From contig NC_013517.1 in the NCBI RefSeq assembly GCF_000024405.1, positions 806,001-870,000 on the forward strand: a DNA stretch of 64,000 bases, given 5' to 3'. This DNA comes from Sebaldella termitidis ATCC 33386. Its GTDB lineage: Bacteria > Fusobacteriota > Fusobacteriia > Fusobacteriales > Leptotrichiaceae. Shown in pieces: positions 1 to 8,749 of the stretch; position 1 is the first letter of the stretch; each line of letters opens with the position of its first letter. The notes beneath the pieces were generated by a model. It was not told the DNA's origin. It was given only the letters and a program-made list of their open reading frames with translations, and searched no databases. A program made the position numbers and the translations under genes.

Positions 1-1221
1 GATATAGAATTTTCCGGTGTGGGAAATCCTTTGGAAACATCAGAGCAGTTTAAGAATGTAACATGTCCTGTATGCGGCGGAACAGCTAAAAGGGAGACAG
101 ATACAATGGATACATTTGTGGATTCTTCATGGTATTATCTGAGATTTTTGAACCCGAACCTGGATACTGCACCTTTTGATAAAACTGATGCAGATAACTG
201 GACTCCTGTAGACCAGTATATAGGCGGAGTAGAGCATGCCGTAATGCATCTTCTTTATGCAAGGTTTTTTCATAAAGTACTAAGGGATATGGGACTTTTG
301 AGTTCTAATGAGCCGTTTAGAAGACTGCTTACTCAGGGAATGGTTCTCGGACCTTCGTATTATTCAAATGAAGAAAGAAAATTTTATTTTGAGGCAGATG
401 TGAATGTTGACAATAAGACTGGTAAAGCTTATTCAAAGAAAACAGGAGAAGAGCTTGCAGTAAAAGTGGAAAAAATGTCTAAGTCAAAGAATAATGGTGT
501 AGATCCGGAAGTAATAGTAAAAGAATACGGAGCAGATTCTGCAAGAGTATTTTCTTTATTTGCAGCGCCGCCTGAAAAAGAGCTGGAGTGGAATATGAAC
601 GGTCTTGCAGGGGCATACAGATTTTTGAACAGATTATTTTTATTAATAGAGGATACAAAGGAGTTTTCTGAAGCCGGTGAGATAGATCACGGCAAGAGAA
701 ATAACGAAGATTCCGAAATACAGAAAAAACTTCACCAGACAGTGAAAAAGGTCAGTGAAAGCATGGAGGATAATTTTCACTTTAATACAGCAATAGCAGC
801 ATTAATGGAGCTTTTGAATGATATGACTTCATACAGACAAAAGGTTATAGATACTGGGAAGATCAGCAGCGAGTCAAAGAAAATATGGAGAGAAGTAATG
901 GAAAAAACAGTATTAATGCTGTCTCCTTTTGCACCGCATATAGCTGACGAACTGTGGTCTGCCTCTGGAAGAGAAGGATATGCTTTTCTTGAAAGCTGGC
1001 CTGAATATATCGAGGAATTGACAAAAGAAAGTAAGATTAATCTTGTAGTTCAGGTAAACGGTAAATTAAGAGATACTATTCTTGCAGATGTTAACATACC
1101 AAAGGAAGAGCTGGAGAAAATAGCTCTTGCTTCCGAAAAGGCGCAAAAATTTCTGGAAGGTAAGGAAATAGTCAAGGTAGTGGTAGTTCCTAATAAACTG
1201 GTAAATATTGTTGTAAAATAA
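1..1221 (+). CDS. leuS: Leucyl-tRNA synthetase, C-terminal part (5' end outside window)
   Basis: The product charges tRNA-Leu with leucine in the cytoplasm. The reading frame is open from base 1, so the true start lies upstream of the window. About 406 residues are visible: a segment with CPVCGG that resembles the zinc-binding insertion, the DTFVDSSWYYLRF block typical of bacterial LeuRS, the KMSKS signature in EKMSKSKNNGVDP near base 475, the anticodon-binding alpha-helical domain, and the C-terminal segment with LVVQVNGKLRD. Family length is about 800-870 residues, so roughly the second half is present. It ends 28 bases before mnmA on the same strand, suggesting shared transcription of two tRNA-function genes. 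Identification is firm. Confidence 0.97.
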   Translation, partial: DIEFSGVGNPLETSEQFKNVTCPVCGGTAKRETDTMDTFVDSSWYYLRFLNPNLDTAPFDKTDADNWTPVDQYIGGVEHAVMHLLYARFFHKVLRDMGLLSSNEPFRRLLTQGMVLGPSYYSNEERKFYFEADVNVDNKTGKAYSKKTGEELAVKVEKMSKSKNNGVDPEVIVKEYGADSARVFSLFAAPPEKELEWNMNGLAGAYRFLNRLFLLIEDTKEFSEAGEIDHGKRNNEDSEIQKKLHQTVKKVSESMEDNFHFNTAIAALMELLNDMTSYRQKVIDTGKISSESKKIWREVMEKTVLMLSPFAPHIADELWSASGREGYAFLESWPEYIEELTKESKINLVVQVNGKLRDTILADVNIPKEELEKIALASEKAQKFLEGKEIVKVVVVPNKLVNIVVK

Positions 1222-1249
1222 TTACAAAAAAGAAAACAGGAAAGAAAAT

Positions 1250-2311
1250 ATGAAAACAAAAGTTATAGTAGGAATGAGCGGCGGCGTGGATAGTTCTGCC
1301 GCTGCTCTTTTTTTAAAGAAGCAGGGATATGAGGTAATAGGTATAACACTGAAACATCTCCCTGATGAACTATCTGAAAACGGCGGGAAGACCTGCTGCT
1401 CCATTGATGATATAACTGATGCAAAAAATGTATGCAGTCATTTGGAAATACCGCATTACACCATTGATGTATCAGAAGAATTCAAAAAAGAGGTCATGGA
1501 TTATTTTATAAAAATGTATAATGAGGGAAAAACTCCCTCACCTTGTGTTATATGCGATGAAAAGATAAAAATAAAAAAGCTTGCAGAGATTGCGGATAAA
1601 ATGGGTGCAGAATATATAGCGACAGGGCATTATTCGGGGAAAACCCTTGAAAATAAGCTTATATGGGACAGAGAGAATACAAAGGATCAGACATATATGC
1701 TTTACAGACTTGATACTGGTATTCTTTCAAGAATGCTGTTTCCGCTGTCAGGCTATAACAAGAAGGAAATACGCGAGATAGTAAAAGAAGCAGGAATAAG
1801 AATTCACTCAAAGCCTGACAGTCAGGGCATATGCTTTGCCCCGAAGGGCTATGAGGATTTTTTGAAAGGCAGCAAGGAAATAGTAATAAAAGAAGGGCTT
1901 TTTAAGGATAAAAACGGAAATGTACTTGGAAAGCATAAGGGATATCAGTTATTTACAGTGGGTCAGAGAAGAGGGCTGGGTATTAATCTGGGAAAAATGT
2001 ATTTTATAACGGATATTATACCTGAGGAGAATCTGATAATTCTGGGAGAATTTCAGGATTTGATGAAAAAGTCGGTAAAGGTAATAAATTATAAATTTAA
2101 TACAGAGCTGGAAAATACAGCCGGGAAAAAAATTACTGCAAGACCGAGATTTTCCAGTAAGGGATTAACAGGAGAAATTATTACAAAGGATAAAGAAGTT
2201 TATTTTGTATTTGATAATGAAAATGCAGAAAATGCAGAAGGACAGCACATAGTTTTTTATCTTGATGATGTACTTATCGGAGGCGGGGAAATAGCATTTT
2301 ATAAATTTTAA
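1250..2311 (+). CDS. mnmA: tRNA-specific 2-thiouridylase MnmA
   Basis: MnmA thiolates C2 of the wobble uridine (U34) of Lys, Glu and Gln tRNAs, using ATP and a persulfide sulfur donor. The 353-residue protein has the PP-loop GMSGGVDSS at residues 8-16. The two expected cysteines are C102 in PCVICDEKIK and C195 in SQGICFAPKG, which match the catalytic and persulfide cysteines of the family. The C-terminal domain contains FTVGQRRGLGI. An extra TCCS cluster at 48-51 adds two cysteines. The ATG at 1250 follows an AGGAAAG ribosome binding site. Length is normal for the family. Confidence 0.97.
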   Translation: MKTKVIVGMSGGVDSSAAALFLKKQGYEVIGITLKHLPDELSENGGKTCCSIDDITDAKNVCSHLEIPHYTIDVSEEFKKEVMDYFIKMYNEGKTPSPCVICDEKIKIKKLAEIADKMGAEYIATGHYSGKTLENKLIWDRENTKDQTYMLYRLDTGILSRMLFPLSGYNKKEIREIVKEAGIRIHSKPDSQGICFAPKGYEDFLKGSKEIVIKEGLFKDKNGNVLGKHKGYQLFTVGQRRGLGINLGKMYFITDIIPEENLIILGEFQDLMKKSVKVINYKFNTELENTAGKKITARPRFSSKGLTGEIITKDKEVYFVFDNENAENAEGQHIVFYLDDVLIGGGEIAFYKF

Positions 2312-2327
2312 CAGGAGGATTTTTTAC

Positions 2328-3047
2328 ATGATTAATATTTTTGAGGTTTTAAGCAAAACATTTGATGATTATAAAAATAATTTTTTTAAGGCTTCTGTTT
2401 TATGCCTTATAATATACTGGTTTTATGAGCGAGGATTTTATATTTACAGTCCTTTGGATTTTTTTGCATACACTGCTTCTGGAGACAGCTTTTTTACACT
2501 GAGATTTATTTTGAGCTCTATAATAACCTTATTATTAGGCTCTATATTGATTTTCGGAGTTTATGATTATTTTTTGAAAATAAGCAGAAACGAAACTTAT
2601 GGATTCATTATGTTAAGAAAAAACTACAATTTGACAATAACAGGAATTTTTTTGATGATTGGCTATTTTTTAACAGCTGCAGTGTTTTTTTTCATGATGT
2701 TTGTTTTTTCAAACGGGACAGCACTTACAGGAAAAAATATATATTTGAATGAATATATAAAAATTATTGTTGATTTTATTCCGATGTTTGTGATTTTATT
2801 TTATTCACTTATATTTTTTATAATAATAGACAATCCTCATTATAATGTCTGGGAAGTAATAAGGGAAAGTATTCTCCTTTTCAGGTTTCCCGACATACTT
2901 AACATGACAGCGCTGTTTATATTATTTGCTCTTTTGAAGTATGCGGCGGATCTGACAAGAGGGCTTGCTTATCTGGTTCTTATTCCGATGCTTTTTCTCT
3001 TTATGGCAAATTATTATAATGAATTATATTTGAGAAGGAATTCATAA
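2328..3047 (+). CDS. Polytopic membrane protein of unknown function
   Basis: A 239-residue, very hydrophobic protein with about five or six membrane segments, roughly at residues 20-35, 58-80, 100-127, 148-168 and 190-227. It ends in MANYYNELYLRRNS. An aromatic segment before a short charged tail is reminiscent of DUF975/YciC-type membrane proteins, but I cannot make a firm family call. The ATG is preceded by a strong AGGAGG site, 16 bases after mnmA, so it is probably co-transcribed with leuS-mnmA. A terminator follows at 3084. No function is inferred. Confidence 0.7.
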   Translation: MINIFEVLSKTFDDYKNNFFKASVLCLIIYWFYERGFYIYSPLDFFAYTASGDSFFTLRFILSSIITLLLGSILIFGVYDYFLKISRNETYGFIMLRKNYNLTITGIFLMIGYFLTAAVFFFMMFVFSNGTALTGKNIYLNEYIKIIVDFIPMFVILFYSLIFFIIIDNPHYNVWEVIRESILLFRFPDILNMTALFILFALLKYAADLTRGLAYLVLIPMLFLFMANYYNELYLRRNS

Positions 3048-3083
3048 AGTCGTAGTACATTAAAAAAATAAAATATGGTATAT

Positions 3084-3131
3084 AAAATCCGGGAAAGTAT
3101 TATTTGATATTGAAAATACCGGATTTTTGTT
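3084..3131 (+). terminator. Intrinsic terminator after the leuS-mnmA unit
   Basis: The arms AAAATCCGG (3084-3092) and CCGGATTTT (3119-3127) can pair, and a T-rich tail follows. It closes the first transcription unit. Confidence 0.75.
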
Positions 3132-3191
3132 TTTCCATATATTTTAAAATAATAGAAAAATAAAAAATATATAATATTCTTGAAAAAATGA

Positions 3192-3220
3192 CTGACAAAA
3201 TTTTGGAAAAATGATAATAT
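3192..3220 (+). promoter_or_regulatory. Candidate sigma-70 promoter for the ADP-ribosylglycohydrolase gene
   Basis: CTGACA (3192-3197), a 17-base spacer, then TAATAT (3215-3220). It would give a leader of about 125 bases before the ATG at 3353. Nothing else was recognised in the 305-base gap 3048-3352 apart from the terminator at 3084. Confidence 0.5.
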
Positions 3221-3352
3221 AGAAGTGTATGTATTACTGTCTGGATTTTGGAAATACTGTCTGGTAGTAACCGTCTGCAGATTAGTAAAAAATGGGGATT
3301 TATGTATTTGGCATTATAGGCTGAAAAAATTCAATTTATGGGAGTATGAAGA

Positions 3353-4279
3353 ATGAGAGAAAAAATGAAGAGCGGGATTTACGGATATTTGATCGGTGAT
3401 GCTGTCGGGGTTCCATACGAGTTTTGTACCTCTGAAAAACTCAGAAGACTGGAAAAAATAGATATGATACCTCCGAAGAAGTTCAACAGATCACATAAAG
3501 AAGTAAAACCCGGAACATGGTCGGATGACGGGGCACAGATGCTTTGTATGTTTGCGAGCCTCATGGAATGCAGAAGTTTTAACGTAAATAATCTGGCAAA
3601 AAAGCTTTTGGCTTGGTATGAAAAAGGATATATGGCTGTGAATCAGAAAGTTTTTGATGTGGGGGTACAAACGTCAAGATCACTGATAGAATATAGTAAA
3701 ACTAAAAATCCTCTGACATCTGGACTTGTAGTAAAGAATGGCAGAGGGAATGGTTCTCTTATGCGTGTATTTCCGCTCGGGCTGTATAACAGTGAGCACG
3801 GGGAGGATAAAATTGTGGAATATGCACATCTGCAGTCAATGATTACTCACGGGGATATTGTTCCGCAGATATGCTGTGCTTTTTACAGTCTTTGGGTAAG
3901 AGAGACCGCAAAAGGCGGAAGTATAAAGGAATCGTACGAAAGATCTGCTGATAAGCTTATGAAAATATATGATGGTCAGACAGAGTACCTTTATTACCTT
4001 AATGAAAGGCTGAGACCGCTGGATTATAATATAAAGGGAAAAGGAACAGGCTATGTGCTGGATACGCTGAGAAGTGTACGGGATGTATTATTTGAGCATA
4101 ATAATTACAGAGATGTAATAATTAATGCCGTTTTACTTGGAAATGATACAGATACTGTAGCTGCCATAGCAGGAGGTATAGCAGGTGTACATTATGGATA
4201 TGAAGCCATACCTGAAGACTGGCTGAGGCTGCTGAAAGGTAAAAATATCGTAGAGAAGCTTCTTGCTAATTACTCTTAA
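3353..4279 (+). CDS. ADP-ribosylglycohydrolase family protein (DraG-like)
   Basis: A 308-residue member of the DraG/ARH family, which removes ADP-ribose from proteins or small molecules using a binuclear metal centre. Both hallmark acidic motifs are visible: GTWSDDGAQM around D58-D59 near the N-terminus, and GNDTDTVAAIAGGIAG at 263-278 near the C-terminus. The middle segment NGRGNGSLMR is also typical of the family. It appears monocistronic. There is no nitrogenase or DraT partner nearby, so the nitrogenase-specific role is not supported. The substrate is unknown. An in-frame ATG at 3365 is an alternative start, but 3353 has the better GGGAG-type site. Confidence 0.9.
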   Translation: MREKMKSGIYGYLIGDAVGVPYEFCTSEKLRRLEKIDMIPPKKFNRSHKEVKPGTWSDDGAQMLCMFASLMECRSFNVNNLAKKLLAWYEKGYMAVNQKVFDVGVQTSRSLIEYSKTKNPLTSGLVVKNGRGNGSLMRVFPLGLYNSEHGEDKIVEYAHLQSMITHGDIVPQICCAFYSLWVRETAKGGSIKESYERSADKLMKIYDGQTEYLYYLNERLRPLDYNIKGKGTGYVLDTLRSVRDVLFEHNNYRDVIINAVLLGNDTDTVAAIAGGIAGVHYGYEAIPEDWLRLLKGKNIVEKLLANYS

Positions 4280-4383
4280 AAATAAGTAAATCTTATGATA
4301 AAAATATTTTTTATTAATTTTACTAATGAGTATTTATTATGGTAATATATAATATAAGATGTAAATTTAGGAGGTAGAAAGAT

Positions 4384-5322
4384 ATGGCTGAAACAGCAGA
4401 TTTTATGGAATATGCTTATTTTAGAAAAAATATAGTCGAATTCGAAAAGGCACAGGTAAGTATAGCAGCAAACAGTCTGCAATACGGAACTCTCGCTTTT
4501 GGAGGAATAAGAGGATATTTCAGAAATGGAAAAACAACAATATTCAGATTGAAAGAACACCATGAAAGATTAATGAATGCTTCAAAAATGCTGGGCTTTG
4601 AGTATTATATAGAATATGAGGAATTTAGAAATATAATGGGAGAGCTGATAAAGAAAAATAATGTATCCGGGGATTTTTACATCAGACCGTTTATATTTTG
4701 TGATACTCCAAGAATAGCACCAAAAAAACCGGGATTGGAATTTGATCTGGCAGTTTATTTTCTTCGTATGGATGACTATGTGAAATTTGACGGCGGAGTA
4801 AGATTTATGAGTTCTACATACAGAAAATATAATGATGCTTCTATACCGACAAAGGCAAAAGCAGGAGGGGCATATATAAATTCATTTCTGGCAACAAGTG
4901 ATGCCGTAAGAAACGGATATGACGAGGCCCTTATGATGGATGATCAGGGAAATGTAGTGGAAGCTGCAGTAGCTAATGTTCTGGTAGTATACAGAGGAAG
5001 ACTCTTGATACCGGATACAGGGGCGGCAGCACTGGAAGGAATAACAATCAGAACTGTCGTGGAATTATTAGAGCATGCAGGACATACTGTGGAAAGAGAA
5101 AGAATAGACAGATCAATGATTTTTTCCGCAGATGAGCTTTTGGTGACAGGAACAGCAATGAAGGTAGTTTATGCTGAATCTCTGGACGGAAAACCAATAG
5201 GAACACCTAATTATTCTGAAAAGCCGAAGGCAGGAAAATTCTGTAAATTCTTACAGGAGGAATTTGAAAAAGTAATAAACGGAGATCATGAAAAATCAAA
5301 AGACTGGTTGGAAGTGTTCTAA
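4384..5322 (+). CDS. ilvE: Class IV aminotransferase, probable branched-chain amino acid aminotransferase
   Basis: A PLP-dependent fold-type IV aminotransferase of 312 residues, expected to interconvert branched-chain amino acids and 2-keto acids. The PLP lysine is most likely K159 in TKAKAGGAYINSF, matching KAGGNY of E. coli IlvE. YDEALMMDDQG and LEGITIRTVVELL are further family blocks. The usual EG(S/A)GEN stretch reads EAAVAN here, so substrate choice is less certain; D-amino acid transaminase or another class IV activity is possible. The start has a strong AGGAGG site. It is flanked by its own terminator and has no biosynthetic neighbours. Confidence 0.82.
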   Translation: MAETADFMEYAYFRKNIVEFEKAQVSIAANSLQYGTLAFGGIRGYFRNGKTTIFRLKEHHERLMNASKMLGFEYYIEYEEFRNIMGELIKKNNVSGDFYIRPFIFCDTPRIAPKKPGLEFDLAVYFLRMDDYVKFDGGVRFMSSTYRKYNDASIPTKAKAGGAYINSFLATSDAVRNGYDEALMMDDQGNVVEAAVANVLVVYRGRLLIPDTGAAALEGITIRTVVELLEHAGHTVERERIDRSMIFSADELLVTGTAMKVVYAESLDGKPIGTPNYSEKPKAGKFCKFLQEEFEKVINGDHEKSKDWLEVF

Positions 5323-5340
5323 ACTTATATATAAAGCAGG

Positions 5341-5367
5341 GCTGTATCGTGAGATGCAGCTTTTTTT
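5341..5367 (+). terminator. Intrinsic terminator after ilvE-like gene
   Basis: An 8-bp stem GCTGTATC / GATGCAGC (5341-5348 with 5353-5360, one G-U pair), a four-base loop and seven T residues. Confidence 0.85.
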
Positions 5368-5685
5368 GATATAAGAGAAAGTAAATTTGAAGATATCGGG
5401 GAGAAAGATGGGGGAAATTATAGAAATGGAGCTTTTTAAACAGGAGACTGTAAAAACTAATTAAATAAGATATTTTTAGTATAAGAGATATTTTAATAAT
5501 AAGGGGAATGATTTTTTGCTTTTTTAATCATGCTGATGATAATCGACTTACTGGTTAATATTTTTAATTGAGGAAACGGGCATGGGAAAAGGGGAAAATT
5601 TAAGCTAGTAAGTACTAAAATAAAAAGTGATGTATAGTAAATAGAAAAATAAAATATATAATTAAGAAGATTCGAAAAAACCTAA
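5368..5685. other. Intergenic stretch with no clear gene
   Basis: Mostly AT-rich sequence between the terminator at 5341 and the promoter at 5686. The only coding hint is an 18-codon ORF at 5408-5464 (+), starting MGEIIEMELF, preceded by GGGGAG four bases upstream. It is too short to support by eye and could be a decayed remnant. Confidence 0.4.
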
Positions 5686-5714
5686 TGGACAATATTTTGA
5701 ATATAAGATATAAT
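5686..5714 (+). promoter_or_regulatory. Promoter for the DUF1254/DUF1214 gene
   Basis: TGGACA (5686-5691), a 17-base spacer, then a consensus TATAAT (5709-5714). The start codon lies about 55 bases beyond the expected transcription start. Confidence 0.65.
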
Positions 5715-5776
5715 TAAATAGAATTAATGTAAAATAAGAAGGTCTGTTCAATAACTGTCAAAAACAAGGAGGAAAC

Positions 5777-7249
5777 ATGAGAAAATCTAAAATATTATCT
5801 GCTGCTGTATTAGCATTGCTGTTAACAGCAACAACGTATACGGCCGGCACTGTCAGTACAGCTGCAAAGACAAATACTGCAGCAGTGAAAAATGTAAATA
5901 CTGAAAATATGGAATTTACAGAGGCTTATGTAAAAGAGATCGGGAAAATGTCATATTTTTGGGGCTGGCCAATGGTAAATATGCATAACAGATATATAAT
6001 AAGTTCACAAAATACTTCAATCGGTCTGCAGGGCGGTACTGTGCCGACCGCACCTCTTAATTATCTTTCAATGTTTCATGACTACGTAGATCCTGGAGGC
6101 AGAGTAGTAGCCTGTCCTAATCAGGATGTTGTTTACGGACAGTCAATGATGTCTCTTGATAAAGATGCTGTTATAGTACAGGTTCCCGATTTTAAAGGAA
6201 GATTCTGGGTTTATCAGATAGTAAACCAAAGAACAGACTCTATAGCAGAATTAGGTTCCATGTATAATTCAAAGCCCGGATTTTATATGATAACAGGACC
6301 TGACTGGAAAGGGACTGTACCAAAAGAAGTAATTAAAGTATTTCATTCTGATACAAAAATCGCATATGCAATACCGAGAATATTCATGAATGATACTGCG
6401 GAAGACAAAAAAGACATACAGGAGTTTATTAATAAGATAGATATATATCCTCTTTCAGAATTTGACGGCAAGGTGAAAGAAAGAAGCTGGGCTGACTTAC
6501 CAATATTATCAGCACCTGCAACACAGGGCAGCAGTGAAGTAAAATGGGTGGATCCTGCTAAGTTTGCGGATGAGCTTCCTGTTATATTACAGGATGTACC
6601 GCCGTTAGCCGGGGAAGAAAATCTTTATGCGACTATGAAATCAGTACTTGAAGTGATAAAGAATAATCCTAAACTAAAGGAAGCATTTACTCAGGGAGCA
6701 GTGGAAGCAGATAAAGAGCTTGTAACACCATTATTTCAATTTAGCAACTATGGAATTAAGCTAAAAAATAATTGGACAACAACAAATAATGGAGCAGATT
6801 TCGGAACAGATTATTATACAAGAACAGCAGCGGCGAAGTCTAATATATTTATAAATAAAGCAGCAGAAACAAAGTATTTTTATCAGGATTTTGATTCAAA
6901 TAAAGAAAGATTAAACGGAAGTAATAAATATACGGTAACTTTTCCAAAAGGGCAGATACCGCCTGTGAACGGCTTCTGGTCATTGACTTTGTATAATTCA
7001 GAGCATTTTTTTGAGCCGAATGAAATAAACCGATATTCACTTGGAACAAAAAATAAAGATTTAAAATATAACAGGGATGGCTCACTGACATTATATGTTC
7101 AGTCTGAAAAGCCGTCAAAGGACAAGGAAAGTAACTGGCTTCCCGCACCAAAGAACGGGGAATTTTCATTATATATAAGAGCTTACTGGCCTAAAGAGGT
7201 CATAAGTAACGGACAGTGGACACCTCCAGCAGTAATTAAAGCGAAATAA
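5777..7249 (+). CDS. Exported DUF1254/DUF1214 domain protein
   Basis: A 490-residue protein with a cleavable-type signal peptide (residues 1-30: RKSK followed by AAVLALLLTATTYTAG). The N-terminal DUF1254 domain covers about 50-200 and includes YFWGWPMVNMHNR and NQDVVYGQSMM. The C-terminal DUF1214 domain covers about 350-485 and includes PPVNGFWSLTLYN, NRYSLG and WLPAPKNGEFSLYIRAYWP. This two-domain architecture (COG5361) is widespread in bacteria, but its biochemical role is not established as far as I know. It is transcribed alone, between its own promoter and a terminator. The location should be periplasmic or extracellular. The family call is firm, the function open. Confidence 0.9.
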   Translation: MRKSKILSAAVLALLLTATTYTAGTVSTAAKTNTAAVKNVNTENMEFTEAYVKEIGKMSYFWGWPMVNMHNRYIISSQNTSIGLQGGTVPTAPLNYLSMFHDYVDPGGRVVACPNQDVVYGQSMMSLDKDAVIVQVPDFKGRFWVYQIVNQRTDSIAELGSMYNSKPGFYMITGPDWKGTVPKEVIKVFHSDTKIAYAIPRIFMNDTAEDKKDIQEFINKIDIYPLSEFDGKVKERSWADLPILSAPATQGSSEVKWVDPAKFADELPVILQDVPPLAGEENLYATMKSVLEVIKNNPKLKEAFTQGAVEADKELVTPLFQFSNYGIKLKNNWTTTNNGADFGTDYYTRTAAAKSNIFINKAAETKYFYQDFDSNKERLNGSNKYTVTFPKGQIPPVNGFWSLTLYNSEHFFEPNEINRYSLGTKNKDLKYNRDGSLTLYVQSEKPSKDKESNWLPAPKNGEFSLYIRAYWPKEVISNGQWTPPAVIKAK

Positions 7250-7322
7250 ATGAAAATCAGATTATGGGGTTACACATTAGAGACGAAGTAAAGGTATCTG
7301 AATAATTTGAAAAGATAAAATA

Positions 7323-7347
7323 GAGCCGTAAGAAGCGGCTCTTTTTT
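7323..7347 (+). terminator. Intrinsic terminator after the DUF1254 gene
   Basis: GAGCCG (7323-7328) pairs with CGGCTC (7336-7341) across a seven-base loop, followed by six T residues. Confidence 0.9.
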
Positions 7348-7474
7348 GGTGCAATAAATCCATATTATTTTTATAGTATTGTTAAATATAGTTTAGTATA
7401 GTAGAATAAGATAAAGAATGCAGGAACTTCAAATAAATGTATCAGCTCGGAAAGCAGGCTTTGAAAGGAATATA

Positions 7475-8026
7475 ATGAAGAAAAAAAATTATGATTTTTT
7501 AAAAATATTCGCAGCAGCAATAATACTAATTGGAGGAACTATCTGGTCAGTTAATCTGGTAATGACTGTGGAAAATAAAATTGCTCTTATGAATCGGGAT
7601 AAACTTGTTCTTATTGAGGGAAAGGTTACCAGTCAGAAAGAATACTCCCTGAATCGCAGTGATATTGTATATGTGGATTGCAAAAATAATTGTATTGCAC
7701 GTGTGAGGTATACTAAAATTATGCTTGAAAATAATCCGGAGTATTATTATCTGAATGGATATAGTGCTGAGGATCTTACAGGAAAAAGAGTGAAAACCTA
7801 TTATGACAGAAATAAAAAAATTTTTCCAAAAGGGAAAACTGATTCTTTTGGGCTGTTTCTTGACAATAGAGAATTAATACCGGTTATTAGTAAGAGAGAC
7901 CGTGATTCCAAAAGTGTTTATGTGTATTTGATGATAATGATTTTTGCAGATATAACATCTGTTGCTGTAATTCTTTTAATAATGTGGGAAAATTCTGTTT
8001 TTAATAATAACAGGAAAACAAGCTGA
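7475..8026 (+). CDS. Small membrane-anchored protein of unknown function
   Basis: A 183-residue protein from the ATG at 7475, which has an AAAGGA site. An upstream in-frame ATG at 7418 would add 19 residues but has no convincing site. One hydrophobic segment lies near the N-terminus (FLKIFAAAIILIGGTIWSV) and another near the C-terminus (VYLMIMIFADITSVAVILLIMW). The soluble loop between them holds two cysteines in VDCKNNCIARV and the stretch GKRVKTYYDRNKKIFPKG. The loop would face the periplasm if both helices span. The layout, two helices around a small beta-rich domain, resembles DUF3592-type proteins, but that is only an impression. Confidence 0.65.
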   Translation: MKKKNYDFLKIFAAAIILIGGTIWSVNLVMTVENKIALMNRDKLVLIEGKVTSQKEYSLNRSDIVYVDCKNNCIARVRYTKIMLENNPEYYYLNGYSAEDLTGKRVKTYYDRNKKIFPKGKTDSFGLFLDNRELIPVISKRDRDSKSVYVYLMIMIFADITSVAVILLIMWENSVFNNNRKTS

Positions 8027-8115
8027 GAAACAGAAGAATTATATAACAGTAGCATTAATAATAAAAAATCAAAAGATATATAATAATATAGAAAAATAGA
8101 AAAGAGGTAGTGTGA

Positions 8116-8661
8116 ATGAAAAATAAAGTTATGGTAATATTGTTTTTTCTGTTTGGTATTGTAATTTTCGCTACACCGCATTTTCCCGGAGGAATTCCCA
8201 GTATAGGGCCTTTAAAAGGCGGAGAGACTTTTTGGGGGACAGATGTCGAGGGAAATTATATTGACGGAGTAACATATCATGCCGATTACAATATTGAGAT
8301 ACCTAAATATGGGCAGGTACAGGTAAAAATAGGAGCAACGGAATTTTATTCCGGAGGAGGAAAAGCTGAAACCAGTGTTTTGTTTATATTAAAGAAGCCT
8401 ATGGACGGCTTTACGGGTGAAATCAATATAAATACTGTTAATTCCGGCGGGAAAACCATCATAAAAAATTATAAAGGTTATTCGGACAGAAGCGGAGAAT
8501 ATATGTATAATGCAATGTTTGATTTTTCAGATGCAGATGCTAATTCCAGAGTTACTGTGGAATTTTTGCTTAATGACGGAAAAAAGCTTTCGGTAAAGCT
8601 TAAAAAAGTAGTTTCACAAGACTGGATTTTTATATCCCAGAAATTTCCTGTAACAAAATAA
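8116..8661 (+). CDS. Small secreted protein of unknown function
   Basis: A 181-residue protein with an N-terminal signal peptide (KNKVMVILFFLFGIVIFA, residues 2-19), then a glycine-rich start (FPGGIPSIGPLKGGETFWG) and alternating beta-strand-like sequence to the end. There are no cysteines, no lipobox and no recognised domain. The start follows AGAGGTAG. The 89-base gap to the preceding gene shows no terminator, so the two may be co-transcribed. Probably periplasmic. Function unknown. Confidence 0.65.
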   Translation: MKNKVMVILFFLFGIVIFATPHFPGGIPSIGPLKGGETFWGTDVEGNYIDGVTYHADYNIEIPKYGQVQVKIGATEFYSGGGKAETSVLFILKKPMDGFTGEININTVNSGGKTIIKNYKGYSDRSGEYMYNAMFDFSDADANSRVTVEFLLNDGKKLSVKLKKVVSQDWIFISQKFPVTK

Positions 8662-8749
8662 GGGAGATAAAAGCTGTTATTTAAAAAATAGAAATAAAAT
8701 AAGAAGTATTTTGTGATATAATAAAAATAAAATCATTCAAGGAGGAAAA

